Below, piece after piece: positions 1-9,300 of a DNA stretch of 36,417 nt (its first letter is position 1; every line of letters begins with the position of its first letter). The position numbers were made by a program, and so were the translations under genes. The notes under the pieces were generated by a model. It was not told the DNA's origin, made no database searches, and was given only the letters and a program-made list of their open reading frames with translations. Origin of the DNA: Paludibacteraceae bacterium (GTDB lineage: Bacteria; Bacteroidota; Bacteroidia; Bacteroidales; Paludibacteraceae); NCBI GenBank assembly GCA_017547145.1, contig JAFYQJ010000013.1, positions 1 to 36,417 of the forward strand, written 5' to 3'.

Positions 1-1876
1 CTGGTGCATCGTTTACGCCATCGCCCGTCATGGCCACAATGTTGTTGTTTTCTTGAAAAGCTTTTACGATTCTAACTTTATGCTCAGGAGCAACACGTGC
101 AAAAACAGCGGTGTTTTTCGCGGTTTGTTTTAGTTCGTTGTCGGAGAGTTGCTCTACGTCGCTGCCTGTAAGAATGTTGTCGTCTTCTTTAGCAATGCCC
201 AACATTCGAGCAATAGCAGTTGCGGTTATTTTGTGGTCGCCTGTTATCATTACTGGTTTTATGCCTGCAATGCGGCATTGCGTTACAGCATCGCGAGCCT
301 CGTCGCGTGGAGGGTCTATCATTCCCACCATCCCTACAAAAATGAGTTCTTGCTCAATGTTTTCCGAAGAAATTGTTGTAGGAATGCTTTCTAAAGTTTT
401 ATATGCCATAGCCAAAACACGTAAAGCAGAAGAGCCCATTGTAAGGTTAGCTTGTTTTATTTTTTCGATGTCACGAGGTGTTATCTCGCGAATGGTATCT
501 TGTTGTTTTATGCGATTGCATCGTGCAAGCAGTTCGTCGAGAGCTCCTTTTGTAGCAACTGTTAGATTGCTGTTTGTGTTGTTTTTGTGGATACTTGTCA
601 TAAGTTTCCGTTCCGAGTCGAAAGGAATTTCGGCAACACGTTTTTCTATCTGTTCAAGCGTATTTTTGTTTATACCTTTTTTAATACCCAAATCGAGAAG
701 GGCGGTTTCTGTTGGGTCGCCAATGCTGTTGCCTTCGGTGTTGATTTTTGCGTCGTTTGCCAAAACGGCAATTTGTATGAGCTGTTCGTTATTTATATCA
801 GTGTTGTCAGCTTCTATAATTTGTTCGCCTACATAAATTTTCGTAACCGTCATTTTATTTTGGGTAAGCGTACCTGTTTTGTCGGAGCAGATAACAGTGG
901 TGCTTCCAAGCGTTTCTACTGAAGGCAAATTTCGTACAATAGCATTTTTTTGTGCAAGTCGTTGCACTCCAATGGCAAGCACAATAGTAGAAACTGCTGG
1001 CAGACCTTCTGGTATTGCTGCAGCTGCTAAACTTACAGCAGTCATAAACATTTCTAAAAGATTGTTGCCATAGAGCAACCCAATAATGAATATAAGCATA
1101 CAAATGGCAAGTGCAGCAATGGCGAGCATTTTGCCAAGTTGGTCGAGTCGTTTTTGCATGGGTGTTTGGGTAGTTTCTACCGATTGTATCATCGAAGCAA
1201 TTTTGCCTACTTCGGTATCATTCCCCGTAGCTACAACAATGCCTCGTCCACGACCATAGGTAACACTACACGACGAAAATGCCATGTTGTTTTTATCACC
1301 AATAGTTGCATTTTCTACTATCGCTTCTGTTTGCTTTTCTACAGGAACAGATTCTCCTGTCAATGCTGCTTCTTGTATTTTTAAATTGATGGCTTCGAAA
1401 AGACGTAGGTCGGCAGGGACGTTGTCACCAGTTTCTATTATTACGATATCACCTATTACAAGTTCACGTGATTCTATTTCTATAGTTTCACCATTGCGAA
1501 CAACTTTGCAATGTGGAGCAGACATTTTTTCGAGTGCTTCGAGCGATTTTTCGGCTTTTGCTTCTTGAAAAACGCCTATGATAGCATTGCAAACTACTAT
1601 GATAAGAATAATAATAGCATCAAAAAAACCTTCGCCATTGATATAACCAACAACGCCCGAGATAATGGCTGCTGCAATCAAAACAATAATCATAAAACTC
1701 TTAAACTGATTTAGGAATTTTATAAAAATGCTTGTGTGTTTTTTCTTTTGAAATTCATTATAACCATTTGCCTCAAGGCGTCTTTTTGCTTCAGCTGTAG
1801 TCAATCCGTTAGCAATGTCACTAGCGAGTTTTTTGGCAGTTTCTGCTATGCTATGATTATGAAATGTAGTGTTCAT
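1..1876 (-). CDS. Calcium-type P-type ATPase, N-terminal 625 residues (runs off window)
   Basis: Membrane cation pump of the P2 (SERCA/PMCA-like) class. Reading the minus strand from the ATG at 1876 gives an open frame to the window edge. Seen in order: an N-terminal cation-ATPase domain (LTTAEAKRRLEANGYNEF), two early membrane segments, the actuator-domain TGES at residues 173-176, PEGLP in the fourth membrane segment, the phosphorylation motif DKTGTLT with Asp at residue 332, and TGDGVNDAP at the truncated end. PEGLP is the usual signature of Ca2+ (or Na+/K+) pumps rather than heavy-metal or Mg2+ pumps. The last membrane segments lie outside the window, so the transported ion cannot be settled. 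It is transcribed divergently from the META lipoprotein. I see no clear TAnnTTTG box for it in the shared 101-bp gap. Confidence 0.93.
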   Translation of the reverse strand, partial: MNTTFHNHSIAETAKKLASDIANGLTTAEAKRRLEANGYNEFQKKKHTSIFIKFLNQFKSFMIIVLIAAAIISGVVGYINGEGFFDAIIILIIVVCNAIIGVFQEAKAEKSLEALEKMSAPHCKVVRNGETIEIESRELVIGDIVIIETGDNVPADLRLFEAINLKIQEAALTGESVPVEKQTEAIVENATIGDKNNMAFSSCSVTYGRGRGIVVATGNDTEVGKIASMIQSVETTQTPMQKRLDQLGKMLAIAALAICMLIFIIGLLYGNNLLEMFMTAVSLAAAAIPEGLPAVSTIVLAIGVQRLAQKNAIVRNLPSVETLGSTTVICSDKTGTLTQNKMTVTKIYVGEQIIEADNTDINNEQLIQIAVLANDAKINTEGNSIGDPTETALLDLGIKKGINKNTLEQIEKRVAEIPFDSERKLMTSIHKNNTNSNLTVATKGALDELLARCNRIKQQDTIREITPRDIEKIKQANLTMGSSALRVLAMAYKTLESIPTTISSENIEQELIFVGMVGMIDPPRDEARDAVTQCRIAGIKPVMITGDHKITATAIARMLGIAKEDDNILTGSDVEQLSDNELKQTAKNTAVFARVAPEHKVRIVKAFQENNNIVAMTGDGVNDAP

Positions 1877-1931
1877 TGTAATATTTTTTATGATAATCAA
1901 ATTAGTATCTGCAAAGAAAACAAATAATATT

Positions 1932-1939
1932 TACCTTTG
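1932..1939 (+). promoter_or_regulatory. Bacteroidota -7 box (TACCTTTG) for META lipoprotein
   Basis: The box matches TAnnTTTG exactly and lies 38 nt before the ATG. No good TTTG -33 box is visible at the normal distance. Confidence 0.6.
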
Positions 1940-1977
1940 TTGAGAAAAAGTTTTAAAAAAAATAAAAAGGTATTTTT

Positions 1978-2397
1978 ATGAAAAAATTGTATTTTGCATT
2001 ATTAATGGGTGCTGTTATGATGTCGTGTTCAATGAAGAAAAAATGTGCTAACAAACCTGATTGCTTAGCTAATACGACTTGGGAGTTACAAATGATTTCG
2101 AAAGATGGTAAGCAGTTAGCAATCTCGGAAGCTGTCCCAACTATATCATTTACAGAAGAGGGTGAAATAAATGGTTTTGCAGGTTGTAATCAATATTTTG
2201 GTGCTTACAAATACGATGAAAACGGAATAACGATTGTGCCAACTGGTTCTACAAAAGCTTTTTGCCAAGGTGTTATGGAATTGGAAGATGCTTTTTTGAG
2301 AGGTCTTGCCGAGGTGAAAACTTATACTTTGACCAACGATAAATTGGAATTGAATTGCAATACAAGTAGTATGGCTATGCAATTTGTAAAAAAATAA
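1978..2397 (+). CDS. META-domain lipoprotein (HslJ-like)
   Basis: Predicted envelope lipoprotein of 139 residues. The N-terminus is a short lipoprotein signal (MKKLYFALLMGAVMMSC) with the lipidated Cys at residue 17. The mature part carries the META signature: NTTWEL near residues 32-37 and GFAGCNQYFGAY near 66-77. META proteins such as E. coli HslJ are small stress-associated envelope proteins, and their biochemical role is not firmly known. The gene is monocistronic: its own -7 box lies upstream and a strong terminator follows. Start choice is clear because the signal peptide begins at this ATG. Function beyond the fold is not inferred. Confidence 0.88.
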   Translation: MKKLYFALLMGAVMMSCSMKKKCANKPDCLANTTWELQMISKDGKQLAISEAVPTISFTEEGEINGFAGCNQYFGAYKYDENGITIVPTGSTKAFCQGVMELEDAFLRGLAEVKTYTLTNDKLELNCNTSSMAMQFVKK

Positions 2398-2420
2398 GCG
2401 GAATATCTATTTTCTGGTTG

Positions 2421-2450
2421 AAGGAGGATTATAAAAATCCTCCTTTTTTT
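2421..2450 (+). terminator. Rho-independent terminator after META lipoprotein
   Basis: A perfect 10-bp stem, AAGGAGGATT (2421-2430) with AATCCTCCTT (2436-2445), has a 5-nt loop and is followed by a run of T. Confidence 0.88.
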
Positions 2451-2563
2451 GTTTTTTTATCTATAGTGTGTCATAATTTGGCACAGTTACGTCTGACATT
2501 TGCACTCCTTATAATTAAATTTTTTATAAAGATTTTCTATATATAATAAAAAAGGAGGATGTT

Positions 2564-4234
2564 ATGGAACAAGCAAATTTTAATGTGTTAGAGATTTTGT
2601 GCAATGTGTATGGAAAAGTTGAAAAGTCGAAATTATCAAAGGAAAAACTACGTAAAGCACAGAAGGAAATAGATTTACTTAATGAATATTTAGGTACTTC
2701 TTCTATACAATCTGTTTTGTTTTGTGTGATTTTTTCGTTGGGTTACAAGCGTCGTGGTTCTGTTGATTTAGAAGACATTGCTGCGTATTTAGAGACAAGC
2801 GAGTTGGATATTGTTCGTTATAAAAAAGACATTGATTTTTTGTGCGAAAAGTGTTTTGTTGAGGTAGAAGAGTCCGCTCGTTCGAGATCAAAAATGCCAA
2901 TGGCAAGTAGTATTTTTTCAATAAATTCAATACTTTCTGATTGTATTATGAACAATCAAAATTTATCGAGTGTAAATATAAAAAAGACAACATTGGATCG
3001 CTATGATTTTGTAAAATCTATTTCTGACCTTATAGAAAATAGGGACGATGATGATTTGCCATTTACATGGTTGAAGCGAAAATTGTTGTTGGCAGAGGAA
3101 AAGTCTTGTGATTTGGATTTTGTAAAGCAGACTAAAAAAGCGATTCCTGAACCAGAAGATAGATTGTTGTTTTATGAAGTATGCGACGATTTTATTCAAA
3201 CTAGCCGTCGTGCTTCTGATGTAGGTATAACCCTAAACGATATTTATGGTTCAACTCGATTGATGTTGACTGCTGCTCACTCGCTCAAAAATGGTGAAAA
3301 TCAGTTGATAAAAGATGAGTTTGTATCTTTAACCAAGGGTGGACTTTTTGACGATTCGGAAATAACTTTAACCGAAAAGGGTAAACAACTTTTCTTGCAA
3401 GAAGATGTAGGTTTATTTGTAAAAACAGTATCTGATAAAGATCTTTTAAAGCCCGAAAATATTAAATCGAAGTCGTTGTTTTATAGTGCGGAAGTTAAAA
3501 ATCAGATAGATTTTTTGCAGACGAACTTACAAAGTGAGCAATTGAGAAACTTGCGTCAGCGGTTGGACGATATAAATATGCCAAAAGGCGTATGTGCGTT
3601 GTTTTATGGTACTCCGGGGACGGGAAAAACAGAAACTGCATTGCAAATAGCAAAAGCAACGAATAGAGCAATTATGCAAGTGGATATCAGTCAAACAAAG
3701 TCGTGTTGGTTTGGCGAAAGTGAGAAAAAAATTAAGGAAATTTTCGATAAATATCGCCAACTTTGTAAAGACGCTGAACAAACACCTATTTTGTTGTTTA
3801 ACGAGGCTGATGCTGTATTAAGCAAACGTAAAGATGTGGGTGTGAGCAATGTAGCTCAAACAGAAAATGCCATACAAAATATCATTTTACAAGAGATGGA
3901 GACGCTTGATGGCATTTTGATAGCAACTACAAACTTGGCAAACAATTTTGATGCGGCTTTCGAAAGACGTTTCCTTTTTAAAGTGAAATTCGAAAAACCT
4001 ACCATAGAGGCAAAAATGCGTATTTGGAACGACAAATTGCCTTGGCTCACACCAACTGATTCGAAACAACTTGCTGAAGCTTTTGATTTTAGCGGAGGCG
4101 AAATAGACAACATTGTGCGTAAAGCCACAATGGATGAACTTATCACTGGCAAACATTCGTCTATCGAGCAACTGATGTTGCTTTGTAGCAATGAGCGTTT
4201 GGCAAATGCAGAAAGAAAAAAAGTGGGGTTTTAA
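2564..4234 (+). CDS. AAA+ family ATPase with divergent Walker B
   Basis: Soluble 556-residue protein. The C-terminal AAA+ domain has Walker A GTPGTGKT at 349-356, an FGESEKKIKEIF stretch typical of FtsH/SpoVK/Cdc48-type AAA modules, Walker B region LLFNEAD at 410-416, sensor-1 IATTN, and FERRF as the probable arginine finger. The Walker B Asp is replaced by Asn413, but the catalytic Glu414 is kept; from memory this Asn form is common in a Bacteroidota subfamily of these ATPases. The N-terminal ~320 residues are helical and unrecognised, and may be the substrate adaptor. It has an unusually good Shine-Dalgarno for this phylum, AAAGGAGG at 2551-2558, 5 nt before the ATG. It converges on the prenyltransferase gene with overlapping stop codons. 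Function unknown; remodelling or unfolding of a partner is inference. Confidence 0.8.
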   Translation: MEQANFNVLEILCNVYGKVEKSKLSKEKLRKAQKEIDLLNEYLGTSSIQSVLFCVIFSLGYKRRGSVDLEDIAAYLETSELDIVRYKKDIDFLCEKCFVEVEESARSRSKMPMASSIFSINSILSDCIMNNQNLSSVNIKKTTLDRYDFVKSISDLIENRDDDDLPFTWLKRKLLLAEEKSCDLDFVKQTKKAIPEPEDRLLFYEVCDDFIQTSRRASDVGITLNDIYGSTRLMLTAAHSLKNGENQLIKDEFVSLTKGGLFDDSEITLTEKGKQLFLQEDVGLFVKTVSDKDLLKPENIKSKSLFYSAEVKNQIDFLQTNLQSEQLRNLRQRLDDINMPKGVCALFYGTPGTGKTETALQIAKATNRAIMQVDISQTKSCWFGESEKKIKEIFDKYRQLCKDAEQTPILLFNEADAVLSKRKDVGVSNVAQTENAIQNIILQEMETLDGILIATTNLANNFDAAFERRFLFKVKFEKPTIEAKMRIWNDKLPWLTPTDSKQLAEAFDFSGGEIDNIVRKATMDELITGKHSSIEQLMLLCSNERLANAERKKVGF

Positions 4235-5238
4235 TTTTGCCCCACTGCTAATATTATATTTACGATTGTTAGAATCAAGCAAAAGAAGGTTACCAAATTG
4301 CGAGCAACAAGCCAACGGATAAGAAACCAATCCATATTGTGTTGTCGGTAGGCTTCAAAATTGCCCATTGGGCCCATCCACCAACGAGGTTCAAAAGCAA
4401 TTTTTCTGTCGTCTAAATGTGCTTTTAGCGAGTAGATGATATAAATGCCCATAGGAAGCAATGGCAAAACGCATAAATATGCCCAATGCAAACGTCCAAA
4501 TACAATGCCTATTATTACAATAATAAAAGGTAAAATATTAAATAGAGCCGAAAAGGCAAGCATTAAATTACGTGATTTTAATAGACGAGCAAAGGTCATT
4601 TTATTGGCTTGGGTGTCGGCTTTCAGGTCGAGTACAGCGTGCGAATAGACAATGTTTGTAACCAATAAACCTACTGCTGCAGATGTCCAAATAATAGTTT
4701 CGCTGAAATTGCCTGATGCGGCATATTCTATCCCGATCATCAATAATGGGCCGAACATCAACCCGATAACCAATTCGCCTAAACCATGGTAGCCTAACTC
4801 GAGCGGTTTCCCCGAGTAAGATATGCCGAGTAGCAAGCCGATAAGGGCAATGACGGCTATTGCCCAACCACGAAAAATAAGCACAACCAACCCTGCTGTT
4901 GCTGCTACTGCCAAAAACGAACAAACAGCCAAGAGCAAATCGCGAAGCGTAGCAGCTCCCGATTCTATGTAATGGCACTTTTCCATGTGTGTACGGAAGC
5001 CTTGTTCTGTTACTTTTTTACGAGCTTCTACATCGTTGTGGCGATAGTCGAAGTAGTCGTCGGCAAGGTTAAAACCAAGGTGAGCACAAATAACGCCAAA
5101 CAACGCAATCAACGCCAGCCACCACGAAAAGTCGGGGTGATAGCTTGCTATAGAAATTGCTAAAATTGCAGGTACAATGCTTTGTGGTAATGCTATTGAG
5201 CGTGCATTTTTTATCCAAAAGGCAAGTTTATTTTTCAT
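4231..5238 (-). CDS. UbiA-family prenyltransferase (MenA-like)
   Basis: Integral membrane prenyltransferase of 335 residues with about eight or nine hydrophobic segments. The two Asp-rich motifs that bind Mg2+-prenyl diphosphate are visible: NLADDYFD at 57-64 and DLKADTQANKMT starting at 204. In Bacteroidota such genes most often encode the 1,4-dihydroxy-2-naphthoate polyprenyltransferase of menaquinone synthesis, but no other men gene is in this window. A different aromatic acceptor is therefore possible and I give no symbol. The start ATG overlaps the stop of the small upstream membrane-protein gene (ATGA), indicating translational coupling. Its stop overlaps that of the convergent AAA gene. 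Confidence 0.85.
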   Translation of the reverse strand: MKNKLAFWIKNARSIALPQSIVPAILAISIASYHPDFSWWLALIALFGVICAHLGFNLADDYFDYRHNDVEARKKVTEQGFRTHMEKCHYIESGAATLRDLLLAVCSFLAVAATAGLVVLIFRGWAIAVIALIGLLLGISYSGKPLELGYHGLGELVIGLMFGPLLMIGIEYAASGNFSETIIWTSAAVGLLVTNIVYSHAVLDLKADTQANKMTFARLLKSRNLMLAFSALFNILPFIIVIIGIVFGRLHWAYLCVLPLLPMGIYIIYSLKAHLDDRKIAFEPRWWMGPMGNFEAYRQHNMDWFLIRWLVARNLVTFFCLILTIVNIILAVGQN

Positions 5239-5420
5239 TTCTTTTTTTGATTTTTACTGTTTTCTCCGAGTGAACATGCAGCAAGGCATGTAACTGCCAA
5301 TGCTAGTAGCCAAATGGCCTCTTCCGTAGCTATTTTTTTCATGCCGAGCAGTGTGAGTACGCCCAACCCTAACCCCAACGCAACGCAGCGAAATACAAGT
5401 AGTGGTAAGAATTTATTCAT
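5235..5420 (-). CDS. Small two-helix membrane protein
   Basis: A 61-residue protein with two hydrophobic stretches, about residues 5-26 and 34-50, and a Lys-rich tail. It resembles no family I recognise. It looks real because a good promoter lies 18 nt upstream and its stop codon overlaps the start of the UbiA-family gene by 4 nt (ATGA), as in translationally coupled pairs. A role as an accessory or stabilising subunit of the prenyltransferase is inference only. Confidence 0.65.
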   Translation of the reverse strand: MNKFLPLLVFRCVALGLGLGVLTLLGMKKIATEEAIWLLALAVTCLAACSLGENSKNQKKK

Positions 5421-5437
5421 AATGTTTTCTTTTCTTG

Positions 5438-5445
5438 CAAAATTA
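5438..5445 (-). promoter_or_regulatory. Promoter of the small membrane protein-prenyltransferase operon
   Basis: Minus-strand TAATTTTG matches TAnnTTTG. A TTTG lies 18 nt further upstream, inside the T-run of the preceding terminator, so terminator and promoter are back to back. Confidence 0.65.
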
Positions 5446-5468
5446 CAATTTCTCTGCCGAATACAAAA

Positions 5469-5499
5469 AACTCCGCTCTTTCTTACGATAAGCGGAGTT
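5469..5499 (-). terminator. Terminator downstream of the acidic lipoprotein gene
   Basis: A 9-bp stem, AACTCCGCT (5469-5477) with AGCGGAGTT (5491-5499), is followed on the minus strand by TTTTTTG and on the plus strand by a longer T-run. It could therefore work in both directions. It separates the lipoprotein gene from the prenyltransferase operon. Confidence 0.8.
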
Positions 5500-5521
5500 C
5501 TCTTTTTTTTTACAACTATTT

Positions 5522-6025
5522 TTATTCTTCTACACGATAAAATTTAATCTCCATCTCTCCCCATATTATACAATCCTCTTTTGGAATGTAGCAAATACTA
5601 AGAGGCTCCATTTCCCAATCATTAGGATTTATTATAATTATATTTCCTTGAACAAAATATTCTCCTAATTCTTCTTCCCACTCATCGATTAAACTATCAT
5701 CTTCTTTTTTGTATCTTTTACCACTATAGGTTATAGTTGTTTCAGTAAAATGTAAAAAGTTTTCATCATAAACTTCGTATTCAATATATTCACCTAAATC
5801 TTCATCATAATCTGATGTTGTCCATTCTTCATAAGAAAACCAAGTAGTTCCTGCTAATTCAACAGGAGGTGTTGCATCGGCAGTTGCGTTGCTTGAGTTT
5901 TCGTTTAATTTATCGTTGATAAGTTTTTCTATTTCGTCGTTTGTCATTGTGTCGCAACCAACAAACATACTCATGCTTACCAAAAGAGCGGCTCCAAATA
6001 AAATGTGTTTAAATAATTTTTTCAT
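5522..6025 (-). CDS. Acidic lipoprotein, unknown function
   Basis: 167 residues. A type II signal peptide is visible, with a hydrophobic core and lipobox FVGC placing the lipidated Cys at residue 24. A short Asn/Ala-rich linker follows (about 42-51), then a compact beta-rich domain of about 110 residues full of Asp and Glu with the start VELAGTTWFSYEEW. The AGTTW opening resembles that of lipocalin-like or META-like envelope domains, but I cannot assign a family. The ATG is fixed by the signal peptide. About 75 nt upstream lies the end of the structured element at 6100-6316. The same element precedes the restriction-modification and dynamin operons, so this gene may share their regulation. 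Confidence 0.75.
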   Translation of the reverse strand: MKKLFKHILFGAALLVSMSMFVGCDTMTNDEIEKLINDKLNENSSNATADATPPVELAGTTWFSYEEWTTSDYDEDLGEYIEYEVYDENFLHFTETTITYSGKRYKKEDDSLIDEWEEELGEYFVQGNIIIINPNDWEMEPLSICYIPKEDCIIWGEMEIKFYRVEE

Positions 6026-6099
6026 TTTCTATAAATTTGATTGTTTTCCCTCAATTATAACGGCTTTTGGGTTCTCCGTAAGTCTCATTTCTTAAAGAC

Positions 6100-6316
6100 A
6101 TACGCACATAAAAAACGTGAGACTTCAAACTTTTCTCTGGAATCCGAGGTCTTAGACTACCTATCGCCCAAATACAAGAATAAATCCCACGTAGCATCTA
6201 CGTGAGTTAGATTTTTTATTCTTTGGGCGAGTCTGAAAGTGTCTAAGTTTCGGATTCCCGAATAAAAAGCTAACGCTTTCCAATTATTTTCAAGATGTGC
6301 GTATCACACAATACGC
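6100..6316 (-). ncRNA. Structured RNA-like element, copy 1
   Basis: This fills the 342-bp gap between ileS and the lipoprotein gene. Read on the minus strand it holds a small hairpin (AAAGC/GCTTT, 6266-6279). Next is a long hairpin with outer stem 6139-6147/6250-6258, inner stem 6164-6172/6222-6230 and tip hairpin CACGTAG/CTACGTG (6188-6204). It ends in the T-run at 6110-6115. In the internal loop AGGT (6147-6150) can pair with ACCT (6159-6162), leaving an 8-nt loop. That loop's CTTAGAC (6151-6157) matches GTCTAAG (6241-6247) across the bubble. A 10-bp closing stem, 6100-6109 with 6295-6304, encloses everything, and part of it can instead pair with 6311-6316. Copies 2 and 3 share this plan with different stem sequences, which argues for RNA. 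Whether it is a leader or a separate RNA is unknown, and its promoter is unclear. Confidence 0.5.
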
Positions 6317-6367
6317 TTTTATATCATAGGCAAAATGTTTTAAATGGTTATTCAATATGTAAAGTTT

Positions 6368-9300
6368 TTATGCTTTTTCAATAAAAATGTTCACTACAAA
6401 ATCTTCGAAGTCGAGCGGTGTAGGATTTGCTATTTGCTCTACAATGCATAGCGAAGTAGCCAACACTTGCGAAGCAATGTAATCTTTGTGATTTTCTACA
6501 GCTTCGGTTATCTCCTCGCGTGCTTCTATGCTTACCGATATTTTGTCGGTGATTTCGTAACCGCTTGTTTTTCTGATGTTTTGAATGCGATTTACGAGCT
6601 CGCGTGCAATACCTTCTTGTCTCAATGCTTCGGACACTTCTATGTCGAGAGCAATGGTCAAGTTGCCTTCGTTGGCTACAAGCCAGCCCGGCATATCTTC
6701 GGTAGCAATTTCTACATCGGCAATTTCTATACAAACCTCTCCACTAGCCAAAGCGAGCATGATGCTTCCTTGTGTTTCTATAGCGGCAATTTCTTCTTGA
6801 GCAAGACCGGCAATGGCTGCGGCAATTTCTTTCATTTGTTTGCCGTATTTTTTGCCCAATGTTTTGAAGTTCGGTTTGATGCGTTTCACCAATTTGATGG
6901 TAGAATTTTCATCAGTAACCACCTGAAGTTCTTTGATGTTTACTTCCGTTTTAATTAAATCGGCAACGTGTTGCAATTGCTTCAACACCTCCTCGCTAGA
7001 AACAGGAATAACAGCTTTCTGCAATGGCTGACGTACCTTTTTGTTTGCTTTTTTGCGAAGTGCCAAAATCATAGAAGTAGCTTGCTGTGCAAGTTGCATA
7101 CACGCTTCGAGGTTTTGCGAAATAAGTGCTTCGTTGCATTTTGGGAAGTCGGTCAAATGTACCGAGCCCTCTCCCGTCAAGTCGCAATACAAACGGTCTG
7201 CATAGAATGGAGCGATAGGAGCCATCAATTTGCTGATGGTTACTAGGCATTCGTAAAGTGTTTGGTAAGCAGCTAATTTATCGTTGTCCATTGTTCCTCC
7301 CCAGAAGCGTTTGCGGTTGAGACGAACGTACCAGTTCGATAAGTTTTCTTGAACAAAGTCACTGATAGCACGGCCAGCACGTGTTGGCTCGTAGTTTTCG
7401 TAATGTTCGGCCACCTCTTTAACTAGCGAATTGAGCAACGAAAGTATCCATTGGTCAATTTCTGGACGCTCAGCAACGTCTATTTGTGCTTCGTTGCCAC
7501 AGAATCCATCTACGTTGGCATAAAGGGCAAAGAACGAATAAGTATTGTATAGAGTTCCGAAGAATTTACGACGAACTTCTTCCACACCTTCTACGTCAAA
7601 TTTGAGGTTGTCCCAAGGTGAGGCATTTGTCATCATGTACCAACGCAATGGGTCGGAACCATATTTTTCTATTGTTTCAAACGGATCAACAGCATTACCC
7701 AAGCGTTTCGACATTTTGTTTCCGTTTTTGTCGAGTACCAATCCGTTGGAAATTACGTTTTTGAACGCCACGTTGTTTTCTATCATTGTGTGGATAGCGT
7801 GCAATGTGAAGAACCAACCACGAGTTTGGTCAACGCCTTCGCTAATGAAGTCCGATGTTCTATCTGCCTCGGTATTTTCAAACGGATAGTGGATTTGAGC
7901 ATAAGGCATTGCACCCGAATCGAACCAAACGTCGATAAGATCGAGTTCACGTTTCATTGGTTTGCCCGAAGCAGAAACAAGCACAATGTTGTCGACATAA
8001 GGGCGGTGCAAATCGATGTTTTTAGGATCGTAGTTTTCGGCGCTGTAGTTGCCTACTTCAAAGTTTTTCCAAGGATTTTCTGCCATAAATCCTGCTGCAA
8101 CGGATTTTTCAATTTCGTTGAAAAGTTCTTCGATAGAGCCGATGCAGATTTCTTCTTGTCCGTCGTCGGTACGCCAAATAGGCAATGGAGTTCCCCAATA
8201 GCGACTGCGGCTCAAGTTCCAATCGTTAAGGTTTTCGAGCCATTTTCCAAAACGTCCTGTACCTGTCGATTCTGGTTTCCAATTGATTGTTTTGTTAAGT
8301 GCAATCATCTCGTCTTTTACGGCAGTAGTTCGTATAAACCAACTGTCGAGTGGATAGTAGAGAACAGGTTTGTCCGTACGCCAGCAGTGTGGATAGTTGT
8401 GTACGTGTTTTTCGATGCGGAAAGCCAATCCTTGTTGTTTGAGCATCATACAAATAGCCACATCGAGCGTTTCGTCTTTGTCGGTGAGGTTTTTGTCGTA
8501 CGCATTTTTTACATAGCGGCCTGCATATTCTTTGTAAAGTTCAACATTAACTTGATTTTTTACAAAATCTTCGTCTAAATCTTCTAAAACAAAGAATTTT
8601 CCGGTCATATCAACCATTGGGCGAGTTTCGCCTTTTTTGGTCAAGAAAGTCAATCCCGGAACGCCTGCTTTTTTTGCAACAAAAGCATCATCGGCTCCAA
8701 ATGTTGGAGCAATGTGTACGATACCAGTTCCGTCTTCGGTGGTAACGTAGTCGCCTGCAATTACGCGAAAAGCACCTTCGCCTGGATTTACCCAAGGAAT
8801 GAGTTGTTCGTATTCCGTGCCAACCAAATCGGCACCAATGTATTCCCCAACGATTTCAAATTCTTCGATTTTTTTCTCGCCGAAATAACTTTTTACCAAA
8901 TCTTTGGCAAGAATATAGGTGCAATCTTCTGCCGAATAAGGATTTTTTGCTTTTACTACGTTGTATTCAATTTTTGGCCCAACGCATAGAGCTGTATTTG
9001 ATGGCAATGTCCAAGGGGTAGTTGTCCAAGCCAAGAAGTAGGCATTTTCGCCAAACTGGTTGCCTTTTATTTTGAATTGTGCGGTACAAGTTGTGTCTTT
9101 TACATCGCGATAGCATCCCGGTTGATTCAATTCGTGCGAACTGAGTCCTGTGCCGGCAGCTGGCGAATATGGCTGAATGGTGTAACCCTTGTAGAGCAGA
9201 CCTTTGTTGTAAAGTTGTTTGAGTAGCCACCAAAGTGTTTCGATGAACTTGTTGTCGTAGGTGATGTATGGATTTTCCAAATCGACCCAATAACCCATTT

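Noticed and set aside
111-836. 241-codon open frame on the plus strand
   Set aside because: It is the antisense of the P-type ATPase catalytic region, whose motifs are intact on the minus strand.
2464-2515. TTTGGCAC and TTTGCA before the AAA ATPase gene, resembling a sigma-54 promoter
   Set aside because: The GG to GC spacing is about 20 nt instead of the required 10, so the two halves cannot form one site.
6100-6316. Structured elements as integron attC sites or oriT
   Set aside because: No core GTTRRRY/RYYYAAC pair and no integrase or relaxase nearby; promoter and T-run fit an RNA better.
6100-6316. Structured element copies as tmRNA or RNase P RNA
   Set aside because: No tRNA-like ends or CCA and no GAGGAAAGTCC-type core motif.
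7790-8578. 262-codon open frame on the plus strand
   Set aside because: Shadow of ileS; the Cys/Phe/Val-rich composition has no domain sense.
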